A stretch of DNA of 64,000 nucleotides from the NCBI RefSeq assembly GCF_000230735.2, contig NC_019962.1, positions 434,001 to 498,000 on the forward strand. Direction: 5' to 3'. This DNA comes from Natrinema pellirubrum DSM 15624 (GTDB taxonomy: Archaea; Halobacteriota; Halobacteria; Halobacteriales; Natrialbaceae). A program made the position numbers and the translations under genes. This document shows, piece by piece, positions 25,190 through 34,174 of this stretch. Position 1 is the stretch's first letter; each line of letters opens with the position of its first letter. Under the pieces are notes generated by a model that saw only the letters and a list, made by a program, of their open reading frames with translations, did no database searches and was not told the origin of the DNA.

Positions 25190-25567
25190 GTCGATCCCCT
25201 ATAAGACGGTCGCGTCCATAAACCTGTGAGAACCGGATGAAACGAAGCAAGGGTTTCCGAGTGTTTCGCTCCGATTGCTGTCGGCGGACGTGACTGCTCG
25301 AGTCGCCCGTGGTCCCGTCGGTACCGGTTCGGTGGTGGATGCAGGGACGATAGCTGGCGCTCGAGAGTGTTAGAGAGACGGTGTAGGTCGGACAGCGGAA
25401 CCGCCACGGAAACCGCGACGGCTGAAAGGGGCCGGCCGACCGTGCCGCCTACTCCCACCAACTGGCTATCGGTACAAAACACCTCCGGTACGCGGACCCG
25501 AACGGCGGCCGCGAGCGGGCGTTGCTCTTCGCATGGTTTAAGCCCGCGCTGACTGCATGTCGTACTA
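25190..25567. other. Intergenic region before proS
   Basis: This 378-bp gap between divergent genes shows no ORF, repeat or strong hairpin that I can support. The one clear signal is GGTTTAAG at 25535-25542, a TATA element centred 29 nt before the proS start codon. Confidence 0.4.
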
Positions 25568-27049
25568 ATGAGCGACGAGAGTCAGGAACTCGGCATCACC
25601 GAGTCGAAATCGCACAAGCCCGGCGAGTGGTACGCCGAGGTCGTCCAGAAGGCCGACCTCGCGGACTACGCACCGATGGGCGGCTTTATCGTCACCAAGC
25701 CCCGCGGCTACGCCCTCTGGGAGGCGATTCAGGACTCGCTCGACGGCTGGTTCAAGGAGACCGGTGTCGACAACGTCTACTTCCCGATGTTCATCCCCGA
25801 GAGCTTCCTCGAGCGGGAGAAAGACATCGTCGAAGGGTTCGACCCCGAGGTCGCGTGGGTGACCCAGGGCGGCCACGACGAACTCGAGGAACGCCTCGCC
25901 GTACGACCGACGAGCGAATCGATCATCGCGCCGTTTATGGCCGACTGGACGCGCAGCCACCGCGACCTCCCGATGCGGCTCAACCAGTGGTGTTCGGTCG
26001 TCCGGTGGGAGGCGACGGAGACGAAGCCGTTCTTCCGCACGAAGGAGTTCATGTGGCAGGAGGGCCACACCGCCCACGCCAGCAACGAGGGCGCGTGGGA
26101 GGAGGTCTGGACCCGACTCGGCCAGTACGAGCGCGTCTACGAGGACGTGCTGGCGATCCCGGTCCTGCGGGGCAAGAAGCCCGAACACGACAAGTTCCCC
26201 GGTGCGGACACCACGACGACCGTCGAGGCGCTGATGCCCGACGGCAAGTCCGTCCAAGGCGCGACCAGCCACAACCTCGGCCAGAGTTTCGCCGAAGCCT
26301 TCGACATCTCCTTCGTCGACGAGGACGAGGAGGAACAGACGGCCTACACCACCTCGTGGGGGCTCTCCTGGCGCGCGCTCGGGGCGCTCATCATGACCCA
26401 CTCCGACGATCAGGGGCTAGTGCTGCCGCCGACGGTCGCGCCCACGCAGGTCGTCATCGTCCCGATCTGGCAGGAAGACACCAAGGAAGAGGTCCTCGAG
26501 TACTCCGAGGGGATCGCCGACGACCTCGAGGACGCCGGCTTCCGCGTCGAACTCGACGACCGAGACGAGCGCAATCCCGGATTCAAGTTCAACGAACACG
26601 AACTCAACGGGGTGCCGCTGCGGCTCGAGATCGGTCCCTACGAGGTCGAGGACGAGGAAGCCACGCTGGTCCACCGGCCGGACAACGAGGAGACCGTCGA
26701 GGACCGCGACGGGATCGTCGACGCCGTCGACGAGCATCTCGAGGAGATCTACGACAAACTCTACGAGGCCGCCGAGGAAACCCTCGAGGACAACGTCCGT
26801 GAGGCCCACAGCCCCGAGGAGATCCTCGGGACGATCGGGAAACACGGCGGCTACGTGAAGACGCCGTGGTGTGGCGACGAGGCCTGCGAGGAGGTTATCA
26901 AGGAGAAGATCGCCGCCGAGATCGTCATGCAACCCCTCGAGGACGAGGGCGGGTCGTCGGGCGGTGAAGTACCCGAACCCGACCACGACGAGTGTGGTGT
27001 CTGTGGCGATCCCGCCGACGAGATCGCCTACTTCGCGAAGTCGTACTGA
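25568..27049 (+). CDS. proS: Proline--tRNA ligase (archaeal type)
   Basis: A 493-residue class II synthetase of the archaeal/eukaryotic form. It has the N-terminal KPGEWYAEVVQKADLADYAP start, motif 2 around QWCSVVRWEATETKPFFRTKEF, and a long C-terminal anticodon-binding domain. The last part carries C-x(4)-C (CGDEAC) and CGVCGDPA, a zinc-binding set typical of this form, and ends with Tyr (FAKSY). It charges tRNA-Pro. Confidence 0.97.
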   Translation: MSDESQELGITESKSHKPGEWYAEVVQKADLADYAPMGGFIVTKPRGYALWEAIQDSLDGWFKETGVDNVYFPMFIPESFLEREKDIVEGFDPEVAWVTQGGHDELEERLAVRPTSESIIAPFMADWTRSHRDLPMRLNQWCSVVRWEATETKPFFRTKEFMWQEGHTAHASNEGAWEEVWTRLGQYERVYEDVLAIPVLRGKKPEHDKFPGADTTTTVEALMPDGKSVQGATSHNLGQSFAEAFDISFVDEDEEEQTAYTTSWGLSWRALGALIMTHSDDQGLVLPPTVAPTQVVIVPIWQEDTKEEVLEYSEGIADDLEDAGFRVELDDRDERNPGFKFNEHELNGVPLRLEIGPYEVEDEEATLVHRPDNEETVEDRDGIVDAVDEHLEEIYDKLYEAAEETLEDNVREAHSPEEILGTIGKHGGYVKTPWCGDEACEEVIKEKIAAEIVMQPLEDEGGSSGGEVPEPDHDECGVCGDPADEIAYFAKSY

Positions 27050-27464
27050 CCGTTCCCGGCCGATCTCCGTTTTTCACCGCTGTACGGACTCGACGTCTGC
27101 TCGAGATCGGGCGCAGTTTCGTGGGGACGTTGAACGGACCGTTTACACGGGTGACTGTTTCACGCACACCTAATTCTTTAGCCCAAGATTGCTTAGGGGA
27201 GGATACCGTTCCAATGGATGTGGTGTTCACTCTGGTGGGTGAACACTACGTGCCTCTGACATTTCGTCCCGCCACCGGGAACTCGCGTTTCCGGGTCGGG
27301 ATTTCGTTCGTCGCTCCGACGACTGCGTGTTTTCCCGTCCGATAGTCGGCACCGATAGTCGAAACTAAGGTGTTTACATATACCTTATATTGGTCTATAT
27401 GTGTTTATAATACACTTAGCCATAATGGATTAGCCTCTTATATCTGTTCCCGCTACGGGGGTGT
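27050..27464 (+). promoter_or_regulatory. Long regulatory region of glutamate synthase
   Basis: A 415-bp gap with no credible ORF and a sharply AT-rich end. GTGTTCAC at 27223-27230 and GTGAACAC at 27239-27246 form a perfect 8-bp inverted repeat with an 8-bp gap, operator-like. CGATAGTCG occurs twice near 27340-27360. At about 27375-27405 ACATATA and TATATGT face each other. CTTATATC at 27437-27444 is the likely TATA box, 25 nt before the ATG. Nitrogen control is plausible; the protein that binds is unknown. Confidence 0.55.
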
Positions 27465-30400
27465 ATGTCACAGCCACATATGGAGTCATCCACCGAGCGT
27501 TCACAGGGGCTCGCCGACCCCGCGGACGCGCGGTCGAACTGCGGCGTCGGTGTCGTCATGGATCTCGATGGGGACGGGGGCCACGACATCGTCGCCGACG
27601 GACTCGAACTGCTCGAAAACCTCGAACACCGCGGGACGACCGGCGCGGAGAAAGACACCGGCGACGGAGCCGGCATCATGCTCCAGACGCCCGATTCGTT
27701 CTTCGAGAGCGTTCTCGAGACCGATCTCCCCGAGACCTACGCCGTCGGCTCGCTCTTTCTGCCACAGGACGACCAAGCGCGCGAGCAACTCCGCGATCTC
27801 GCTGCCGACACCTTCGACACCTACGATCTCGAGGTGCTGGAGTGGCGCGACGTGCCGACGAACAACGACGATCTCGGCCGGACGGCCGTCGACTCGGAAC
27901 CCGACGTTTTCCAGGTCGTCGTCGCACCCGAGGACGATCTCTCCGAGGACGACTTCGACCGCCGGCTCTACGTCGCTCGACGCGCGCTGGAAAACGCCGT
28001 CGAGGACGCCGACATCGAGAACAAAGAGCGGTTCTACGTCGTTTCGCTGGATGCTGATACCGTCGTCTACAAGGGGCTGCTCAAGGGCGTCCAGGTCCCC
28101 GCCTACTACCCCGATCTCACCGACGAGCGGATGGAATCGACGTTCGTGATGGTCCACGAGCGGTTCTCGACGAACACGCTCGGCGCGTGGCACCTCGCAC
28201 ATCCGTACCGCAACATCATCCACAACGGCGAGTTCAACACCATTCAGGGTAACATCAACTGGATGCGGGCCCGCGAGACCGACATCGAGAGCGACGTCCT
28301 CTCCGATCTCGAGGCGGTCAAGCCGATCATCGACGATCCCGACCAGTCCGACACCGCAAGCGTCGACAACGCCCTCGAACTGCTGATGCAGGACGGCCGC
28401 GACCTCGCACACGCCCTGCGAATGCTCGTTCCCGAGGCCTGGCGGGGCGACGACGCGATGGATCCCGATCGGAAGGACTGGTACGACTTCCACGCGTCGC
28501 TGGTCGAACCGTGGGACGGCCCCGCGCTCGTGGCGGCGACCGACGGCGAACGCGTCGGCGCAGTCCTCGACCGTAACGGACTGCGCCCGTGCCGGTACGA
28601 CGTCACGATCGACAACCAGCTCATCATGGCCAGCGAGGCCGGCGCGCTCGAGACTGAGCCCGGGAAAATCGAAGAACGTGGCCGTCTCAAGCCCGGCCAG
28701 CTCTTCCTCGCCGACCCCGAGGAGGGGCGGGTCATCCCCGACGAGGAAGTCTTCGACGACCTCACCGACGACCGATACGGCGAGTGGGTCGACCAGGAAC
28801 AGGTCCATCTGGACGACATTCGGACCACGAACGACCGTTCGCCACAGACGGAAATCTCGGCACTGCGCGACCAACAGGCCGCGTTCGGCTACACGCACGA
28901 CGAACTCGAGAACCTGATCGAGCCGATGACCCAGAAGGGGAAAGACCCCGTCGGCTCGATGGGCGACGACACGCCGCTGTCGGTGCTGACCGAGTTCAAC
29001 CGACCGCTGTTTTCCTACTTCAAACAGCTGTTCGCACAGGTTACGAACCCGCCGCTCGATTATATCCGCGAGGAACTCGTCACCTCGATGGAGTCGCGGC
29101 TGGGCTTCCAGCGCAACCTGTTAGACGAATCGCCCGAACACGCCCGCCAGCTCGTGCTGGATTCGCCGATCCTGACCGACGCCGAACTCGAGTCGGTCCG
29201 TGACTGTTCGGCAAACGGGATCACGTCCGCGACGATCGATATCACCTACGAGCCCGAGAGCGACGACCTCGGCGCGGACCTCGAGGCCGCGGTCGAGCGC
29301 GTCCGCGAGGACGTCGTCGACGCGATCGAGAACGGTGGCCACGACGTCATCGTCCTCTCGGACCGCAACGTCGACGAGGACCGGATCGCGATCCCGAGCC
29401 TGCTGGCGACCGGCGGCGTCCACCACCACCTGGTGCGCAACGGCCTGCGCAATCACGTCGGCCTCGTCGTCGAATCGGCCGATCCGCGGACCGTCCATCA
29501 CTTCGCGACGCTGGTCGGCTACGGTGCCGGCGCGGTTAACCCGTACCTCGCCTACCAGACGATCGAGGACATCACCGCCGGTCCCGACGGCGCCGACACC
29601 GAGGTCGCCATTGACGCCTACGTCAACGCCGTCGAGGACGGCCTCCTGAAGATCATGGCCAAGATGGGGATCTCGACCGTCGAGAGCTACCAGGGCGCCC
29701 AGATCTTCGAGGCCGTCGGCCTCGATTCCGACCTCGTCGAGGAGTACTTCGAGGGCACCGAGAACCGTACCGAGGGGATCGGCCTCGCCGAGATCGAGGA
29801 GGACCTCCGCGAGCGCCACGCGACCGCCTTCGGCGACGACGGCGAGGAGTCCGACCTCGACCGCCACGGCGAGTTCGAACACCGCTCGGGCGGCATCCAC
29901 CACCAGTGGAACCCCGACACCGTCGGCGCGCTCCAGCAGGCCGTCCGCTCGAACGACTACGAGCGCTACCAGGAGTTCGCCGCAAAGATAAACGACCAAC
30001 AGACGAACCTCCAGACCCTGCGTGGCCTCCTCGAGTTCGACTCCGACCGTGATCCGATCCCGGTCGAGGAGGTCGAGCCGATCAAGGACATCGTCCAGCG
30101 ATTCTCGACCGCCGCGATGTCGCTTGGCTCGCTCTCGCCGGAGGCCCACGAGAACAACTCGATCGCGATGAACCGGCTCGGCGCCAAGAGCAACTCGGGC
30201 GAGGGCGGCGAGCCGCCCGAACGGTTCAACACCGAACGCGAGTGTAACGTCAAACAGGTCGCCTCCGGCCGGTTCGGCGTTACGTCGACGTATCTCTCGA
30301 ACGCCGACGAGCTACAGATCAAGATGGCCCAAGGCTCCAAGCCCGGCGAGGGCGGCCATCTCCCCGGCTCGAAGGTCAACGAGATGATCGCCCACGTCCG

Positions 30401-32024
30401 CAAGTCCACGCCCGGCGTGGGGCTGATCTCGCCGCCGCCGCTGCACGACATCTACTCGATCGAGGACCTCAAACAGCTGATATTCGATCTCAAGGCCGCC
30501 AACGAGACGGCCGACATCAACGTCAAACTCGTCTCCGAGGCCGGCATCGGGACGGTCGCGGCGGGCGTCGCGAAGGCAAACGCCGACGTGGTCCACATCT
30601 CCGGTCACGACGGCGGGACCGGTGCCTCGCCCAAGACGTCGATCAAGAGCGCCGGCCTCCCGTGGGAACTCGGCCTCGCGGAGGCCAACCAGATGCTCTG
30701 TCGGACCGGCCTCCGGGACCGCATCCGCGTCTCCGCCGACGGCGGGATGAAGACCGGGCGCGACGTCGCCGTCGCCGCTCTGCTGGGCGCCGAGGAGTAC
30801 ATCTTCGGCACCGCCTCGCTGGTCACCGGCGGCTGTGTCATGGCCCGGCAGTGTCACAAGAACACCTGTCCGGTCGGCGTCGCTACCCAGCGCGAGGACC
30901 TGCGCAAGCGGTTCCCCGGCGAGCCCGAACACGTCATCAACTACATGACCTTCATCGCGCAGGAACTGCGTGAGATCATGGCCGAACTCGGCTACGAGAC
31001 GATCGACGAGATGATCGGCCAGGTCGACGCCTTGGAGCAGCGCGACGACGTCGACCACCCGAAGGCCCGCAACGTCGACCTCTCGGAGGTGCTTGCCGAC
31101 CCCGGCAGCGAGGTCCGACGCAAGATCCGCGAGCAGGACCACGAACTCGAGGACCAGCTCGACCGCGATCTCATCGCCGCCGCGGCCGACGCCATCGAGG
31201 ACCAGGAGCCGGTCAGCCTCGAGACCGAGGTTACCAACGTCGACCGCACCGTCGGCGCGATGCTCTCGAACCGGATCACCGACCGCTACGGCGAGCCCGG
31301 CCTCCCCGAGGACACCATCACCGTCGACGCGGAAGGGACCGCCGGCCAGAGCTTCGGCGCGTTCCTGGCAAGCGGCGTCTCGATGCACTTAGACGGCAGC
31401 GCCAACGACTACGTCGGCAAGGGCCTGTCCGGTGGCAAGCTCACGATTCGAACGCCCGAGACCGCCGCCTACGACCCGACCGAGAACGTCTCGATCGGCA
31501 ACGTCGCGCTCTACGGCGCGACCGACGGCCAGCTGTACGTCAACGGCGTCGCCGGCGAGCGCTTCGCCGTCCGTAACTCCGGCGCCAAGGCCGTCGTCGA
31601 AGGCGTCGGCGACCACGGCTGTGAGTACATGACCGGCGGCGTCGTCGCCGTGCTGGGGGAGACGGGCAAGAACTTCGCCGCGGGGATGAGTGGGGGCGTC
31701 GCCTACGTCTACGACCCCGACGACGAGTTCGAAGCCAAGGCCAACACTGGCATGGTCTCGCTCCATGACGACCTCGAGGAGAAAGACGAGCGGATGCTCC
31801 GTCGACTCGTCGAGAACCACGTCGCCTACACCGGCTCCGAGCGGGGTAAACTCCTGCTCGAGAACTGGGAGCGCGCGCTCGAGGCCTTCGTGAAGGTCAT
31901 GCCCGAGGCCTACTACGAGGCGATCACCGAACAGGGCAGCGACGACGTGCGCAACGAACTGCCCGGCGAACCCGAGGCCGCGGCCGCGGCCGAATCGGCC
32001 AGCTTCGCGGCGAGCGACGACTGA
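27465..32024 (+). CDS. gltB: Glutamate synthase, large subunit
   Basis: A 1519-residue enzyme making two glutamates from glutamine and 2-oxoglutarate. N-terminal class II amidotransferase: the nucleophile is C26 in SNCGVGVV, exposed after removal of a 25-residue propeptide. The FMN barrel has GSKPGEGGHLPGSKV and the conserved HISGHDGGTGASP segment. The 3Fe-4S cysteines are C1124, C1130 and C1135 (C-x5-C-x4-C). The C-terminal glucosamine-synthase-like beta-helix (GxxG repeats, from about residue 1260) is present. No small subunit gene is adjacent, so it may use ferredoxin or a distant partner; that is inference. Confidence 0.97.
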   Translation: MSQPHMESSTERSQGLADPADARSNCGVGVVMDLDGDGGHDIVADGLELLENLEHRGTTGAEKDTGDGAGIMLQTPDSFFESVLETDLPETYAVGSLFLPQDDQAREQLRDLAADTFDTYDLEVLEWRDVPTNNDDLGRTAVDSEPDVFQVVVAPEDDLSEDDFDRRLYVARRALENAVEDADIENKERFYVVSLDADTVVYKGLLKGVQVPAYYPDLTDERMESTFVMVHERFSTNTLGAWHLAHPYRNIIHNGEFNTIQGNINWMRARETDIESDVLSDLEAVKPIIDDPDQSDTASVDNALELLMQDGRDLAHALRMLVPEAWRGDDAMDPDRKDWYDFHASLVEPWDGPALVAATDGERVGAVLDRNGLRPCRYDVTIDNQLIMASEAGALETEPGKIEERGRLKPGQLFLADPEEGRVIPDEEVFDDLTDDRYGEWVDQEQVHLDDIRTTNDRSPQTEISALRDQQAAFGYTHDELENLIEPMTQKGKDPVGSMGDDTPLSVLTEFNRPLFSYFKQLFAQVTNPPLDYIREELVTSMESRLGFQRNLLDESPEHARQLVLDSPILTDAELESVRDCSANGITSATIDITYEPESDDLGADLEAAVERVREDVVDAIENGGHDVIVLSDRNVDEDRIAIPSLLATGGVHHHLVRNGLRNHVGLVVESADPRTVHHFATLVGYGAGAVNPYLAYQTIEDITAGPDGADTEVAIDAYVNAVEDGLLKIMAKMGISTVESYQGAQIFEAVGLDSDLVEEYFEGTENRTEGIGLAEIEEDLRERHATAFGDDGEESDLDRHGEFEHRSGGIHHQWNPDTVGALQQAVRSNDYERYQEFAAKINDQQTNLQTLRGLLEFDSDRDPIPVEEVEPIKDIVQRFSTAAMSLGSLSPEAHENNSIAMNRLGAKSNSGEGGEPPERFNTERECNVKQVASGRFGVTSTYLSNADELQIKMAQGSKPGEGGHLPGSKVNEMIAHVRKSTPGVGLISPPPLHDIYSIEDLKQLIFDLKAANETADINVKLVSEAGIGTVAAGVAKANADVVHISGHDGGTGASPKTSIKSAGLPWELGLAEANQMLCRTGLRDRIRVSADGGMKTGRDVAVAALLGAEEYIFGTASLVTGGCVMARQCHKNTCPVGVATQREDLRKRFPGEPEHVINYMTFIAQELREIMAELGYETIDEMIGQVDALEQRDDVDHPKARNVDLSEVLADPGSEVRRKIREQDHELEDQLDRDLIAAAADAIEDQEPVSLETEVTNVDRTVGAMLSNRITDRYGEPGLPEDTITVDAEGTAGQSFGAFLASGVSMHLDGSANDYVGKGLSGGKLTIRTPETAAYDPTENVSIGNVALYGATDGQLYVNGVAGERFAVRNSGAKAVVEGVGDHGCEYMTGGVVAVLGETGKNFAAGMSGGVAYVYDPDDEFEAKANTGMVSLHDDLEEKDERMLRRLVENHVAYTGSERGKLLLENWERALEAFVKVMPEAYYEAITEQGSDDVRNELPGEPEAAAAAESASFAASDD

Positions 32025-32165
32025 TCTAGGCTGCTGTCACTGGTTTCCGGAGCGATCGCAGGACGGCTCGCGGTCGCGCCGGAACTGACTGCCAGTGGTC
32101 CGTATGACGCGTTCGGTGGCGTTTCGCCCGCGTTACTGTGTTCCGTCCCGTTCTTCGACGGTCGA

Positions 32166-32816
32166 TCACTCCGCCAGCCGCGCGTGGAAATACGGGAACC
32201 GAGCGTCCTCCTCGTCGGCGAGCGCGTCAGTGAACTCCCCCGTCGTGACCAGTTCGAACCCGGCCGATTCGAGCTGCTCACGTGTCGCTTTCGCCCCGGC
32301 CATGTGCCACTGCATCTCGGTCCCGCTCTCGAGCCAGTTCGGGTTCGAACCGGTCCATTCGGTCCACCCTTCCGTGAGGAGGAGCCGTCCGCCGGGTTTG
32401 AGAACGCGTTCGAACGCCTCGATCGCCGTCTGATGGTCGTCGATCGGGACGTGAATCAGCGAATACAGTGCCGTGACGGTGTCAAACGTGTCCGCAGCGA
32501 ACGGCAGCTGACTCATCTCTCCCTGACACAACGCCGCGTCGGGAACGAGCCGCATCGCCGTCTCGAGTTGTCCCCGCGAGAGGTCGAGCCCGACGGCTAG
32601 CTCCGGGTCGCACTCGTTCGAGGGGTCGAGGGCGTACTCGAGCGCCGGGGTTCCTTGTCCGCAGCCGGCATCGAGGAGGCGACACCCGTCCGGCACCGAA
32701 TCGAACAGCGCCTCGAGCGCTGCCGACTCGGACTCGTCGTACGTCGCGACTCGCTCGCTCGTGTACGTCGTCGTGATTTCGTCGTACGCACAGCGGACGT
32801 CTTCCCTGTCGACCAT
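32166..32816 (-). CDS. Class I SAM-dependent methyltransferase
   Basis: A 216-residue methyltransferase. Motif I is LLDAGCGQGTPALEYA (residues about 45-60), the acidic second strand end is VGLDLSRGQLE, and motif post-II is ALCQGEMSQLPFAADTFDTV. LKPGGRLLLTEGW is the conserved strand after the switch. It resembles UbiE/MenG-like small-molecule methyltransferases. Substrate unknown. Confidence 0.88.
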   Translation of the reverse strand: MVDREDVRCAYDEITTTYTSERVATYDESESAALEALFDSVPDGCRLLDAGCGQGTPALEYALDPSNECDPELAVGLDLSRGQLETAMRLVPDAALCQGEMSQLPFAADTFDTVTALYSLIHVPIDDHQTAIEAFERVLKPGGRLLLTEGWTEWTGSNPNWLESGTEMQWHMAGAKATREQLESAGFELVTTGEFTDALADEEDARFPYFHARLAE

Positions 32817-32864
32817 GGCTGCCCGTCTCCCGTGAGCGACAAGTGCCTTTGGTCGCTGTGTGAT

Positions 32865-32933
32865 TTACTCCCGCCCGAGCGTATGGAACTCGTCGTTGGG
32901 GCGCATCTCGGCGAACGTCGCCATGCGATTGCT
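32865..32933 (-). pseudogene. Detached C-terminus of the AhpD-like gene
   Basis: On the minus strand these 22 codons plus stop read SNRMATFAEMRPNDEFHTLG, then RE and TAA. Removing the 151-bp element and one copy of the 8-bp duplication joins them in frame after Y-Y-N-M of the gene at 33075-33638, giving a 204-residue protein. This is the original end of that gene. Confidence 0.75.
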
Positions 32934-32941
32934 CATGTTGT

Positions 32942-33092
32942 TAGCGTGTCATAGAATACGTCTCATACCCTCAACTTGGCGATTATACAGCTTCCAATTC
33001 GCGTGTAATCCTATGAATTTCGTCAGTCATGGGTTTTGCTCAAGGGCGAAACCGTGAACAACGCCTCCTGAGAACTATTCTATGACACGCTC
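32942..33092. mobile_element. MITE with 16-bp perfect terminal inverted repeats and 8-bp target duplication
   Basis: The left end carries AGCGTGTCATAGAATA (32943-32958) and the right end TATTCTATGACACGCT (33076-33091). Five further pairs match after two mismatches. CATGTTGT flanks it on both sides (32934-32941 and 33093-33100). The 151-bp element has no ORF and is AT-richer than its surroundings, so it is non-autonomous. The parent insertion sequence is not in the window. Eight-bp duplications are known for IS6, IS66 and IS1595 families; which applies is not decided here. Confidence 0.85.
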
Positions 33093-33638
33093 CATGTTGT
33101 AGTAGGCCGTGACGGCTCCGATGTCCCAGATCGCCTCCTCGCTGAAGCCGGCCTCCCGTAACGCCTCGAGGTCGGCGGGCCCGACTTCGGTCGGCCGCTC
33201 GGTCAGCTTCACGGCGACGTCGAGCATCGTTCGGTGGGCGTCGTTGATGTCCGCGGTCCGGTAGTTCGCGACCAGCTGATCCGCGAGGTGCGGGTCCTCG
33301 GCGTAGATCCGTACAAGCGCGCCGTGGGCGACGTTACAGTAGTAGCAGTGATTGACGCCGGAGACGGCGACGACGATCATTTCGATCTCCTCGCGCTCTA
33401 AGGCGGTGTCCTCGACGAGCGCGTCGTGGAACGCGAAAAAGGCCCGGAAGTGCGAGGGCTTGTACGCGAACGCCGAGAACACGTTGGGCGTGAACCCGGC
33501 TTCCTCGGTCTCCTCGGCGATTCGCTCCCGCAGGTCCGCAGGGAGGTCGTCGAACGCGGGAACCGGGAACTGAGCCATCGCGTCATCATCGAGTTCCGTT
33601 GTCGGTTCGGCCGTCGAGTCAGTGTCGGAATTGGCCAT
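33075..33638 (-). CDS. AhpD-like/carboxymuconolactone decarboxylase-family peroxidase-related protein, C-terminally truncated
   Basis: As it stands the gene encodes 187 residues. The redox motif HC98-Y-Y-C101-NVAH105 fits the AhpD family, in which a Cys pair and a His reduce peroxides through lipoyl or other thiol partners. The last five residues, ERVIE, come from the inserted MITE, whose terminal repeat supplies the TAG. The lost 22 codons lie beyond the element. The catalytic domain remains, so some activity is possible. ATG 33638 was chosen over a longer frame that overlaps the GIY-YIG gene. Confidence 0.85.
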   Translation of the reverse strand: MANSDTDSTAEPTTELDDDAMAQFPVPAFDDLPADLRERIAEETEEAGFTPNVFSAFAYKPSHFRAFFAFHDALVEDTALEREEIEMIVVAVSGVNHCYYCNVAHGALVRIYAEDPHLADQLVANYRTADINDAHRTMLDVAVKLTERPTEVGPADLEALREAGFSEEAIWDIGAVTAYYNMERVIE

Positions 33639-33687
33639 AGCTACCGTTTTACAAGGAGGCGTAAGAACGCACCGGCGAACGTGGGCG

Positions 33688-34098
33688 TTACTGGTCGGCG
33701 ACGCCGCCTGCGTCGACTGCGGCGGTTCGAACCGTCGCCGCGTCGGGAACCGCGAGGAGGTGTGCCTTGCAGTCACAGTCCGACGCGCCGAACCCGTCGA
33801 CCGGCTCCCCCGGCAACCCGGCCGCCAGTTCGCACTCCCGATCGGCATCGGGGAACGTGATCACGGTCTCGAGTCGCGTCGCGGGATGGCCGAGCAGGTA
33901 ATCGACGTGCCAGTGGCGCGTCTCGCGGTCGCCGGCGGCCAGTTCGCGGTGGCGATCGACCCGGCTGAAGCCGCCGGGGCCGAACGCCGACCCGATGTAC
34001 GCATACGCGCCCGCGGCAAATTCCCGCTCGCCCAGCGCCCCGACCTCGATGGTCGCCGCTCGCGTCGCCTCGATTACGAGAACGTACGTGCCGCCCAT
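33688..34098 (-). CDS. DUF123 / GIY-YIG nuclease family protein
   Basis: A 136-residue protein beginning GGTYVLVIEA and followed by GAYAYIGSAFGPGGFSRVDRH, the G-[IT]-Y and Y-[IV]-G halves of the fold with the basic residues after it. The HWHVDYLL segment and the later cysteines (DCDCKAH) are usual in this archaeal subgroup (COG1833). Whether it cuts DNA is not established. ATG 34098 starts the conserved part. Confidence 0.85.
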   Translation of the reverse strand: MGGTYVLVIEATRAATIEVGALGEREFAAGAYAYIGSAFGPGGFSRVDRHRELAAGDRETRHWHVDYLLGHPATRLETVITFPDADRECELAAGLPGEPVDGFGASDCDCKAHLLAVPDAATVRTAAVDAGGVADQ

Positions 34099-34174
34099 AT
34101 CGCACCCTCGGAACGGGGCCGACAAAAACGAGGGTGATGTCGCTCGGCGGGAGTTGGCGTCTGTTGGCCGCGTC

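Noticed and set aside
25198-25205. CTTATAGG as TATA box of the quinone oxidoreductase
   Set aside because: It lies only about 13 nt before the start codon, too close for a start at the canonical MKAIEV.
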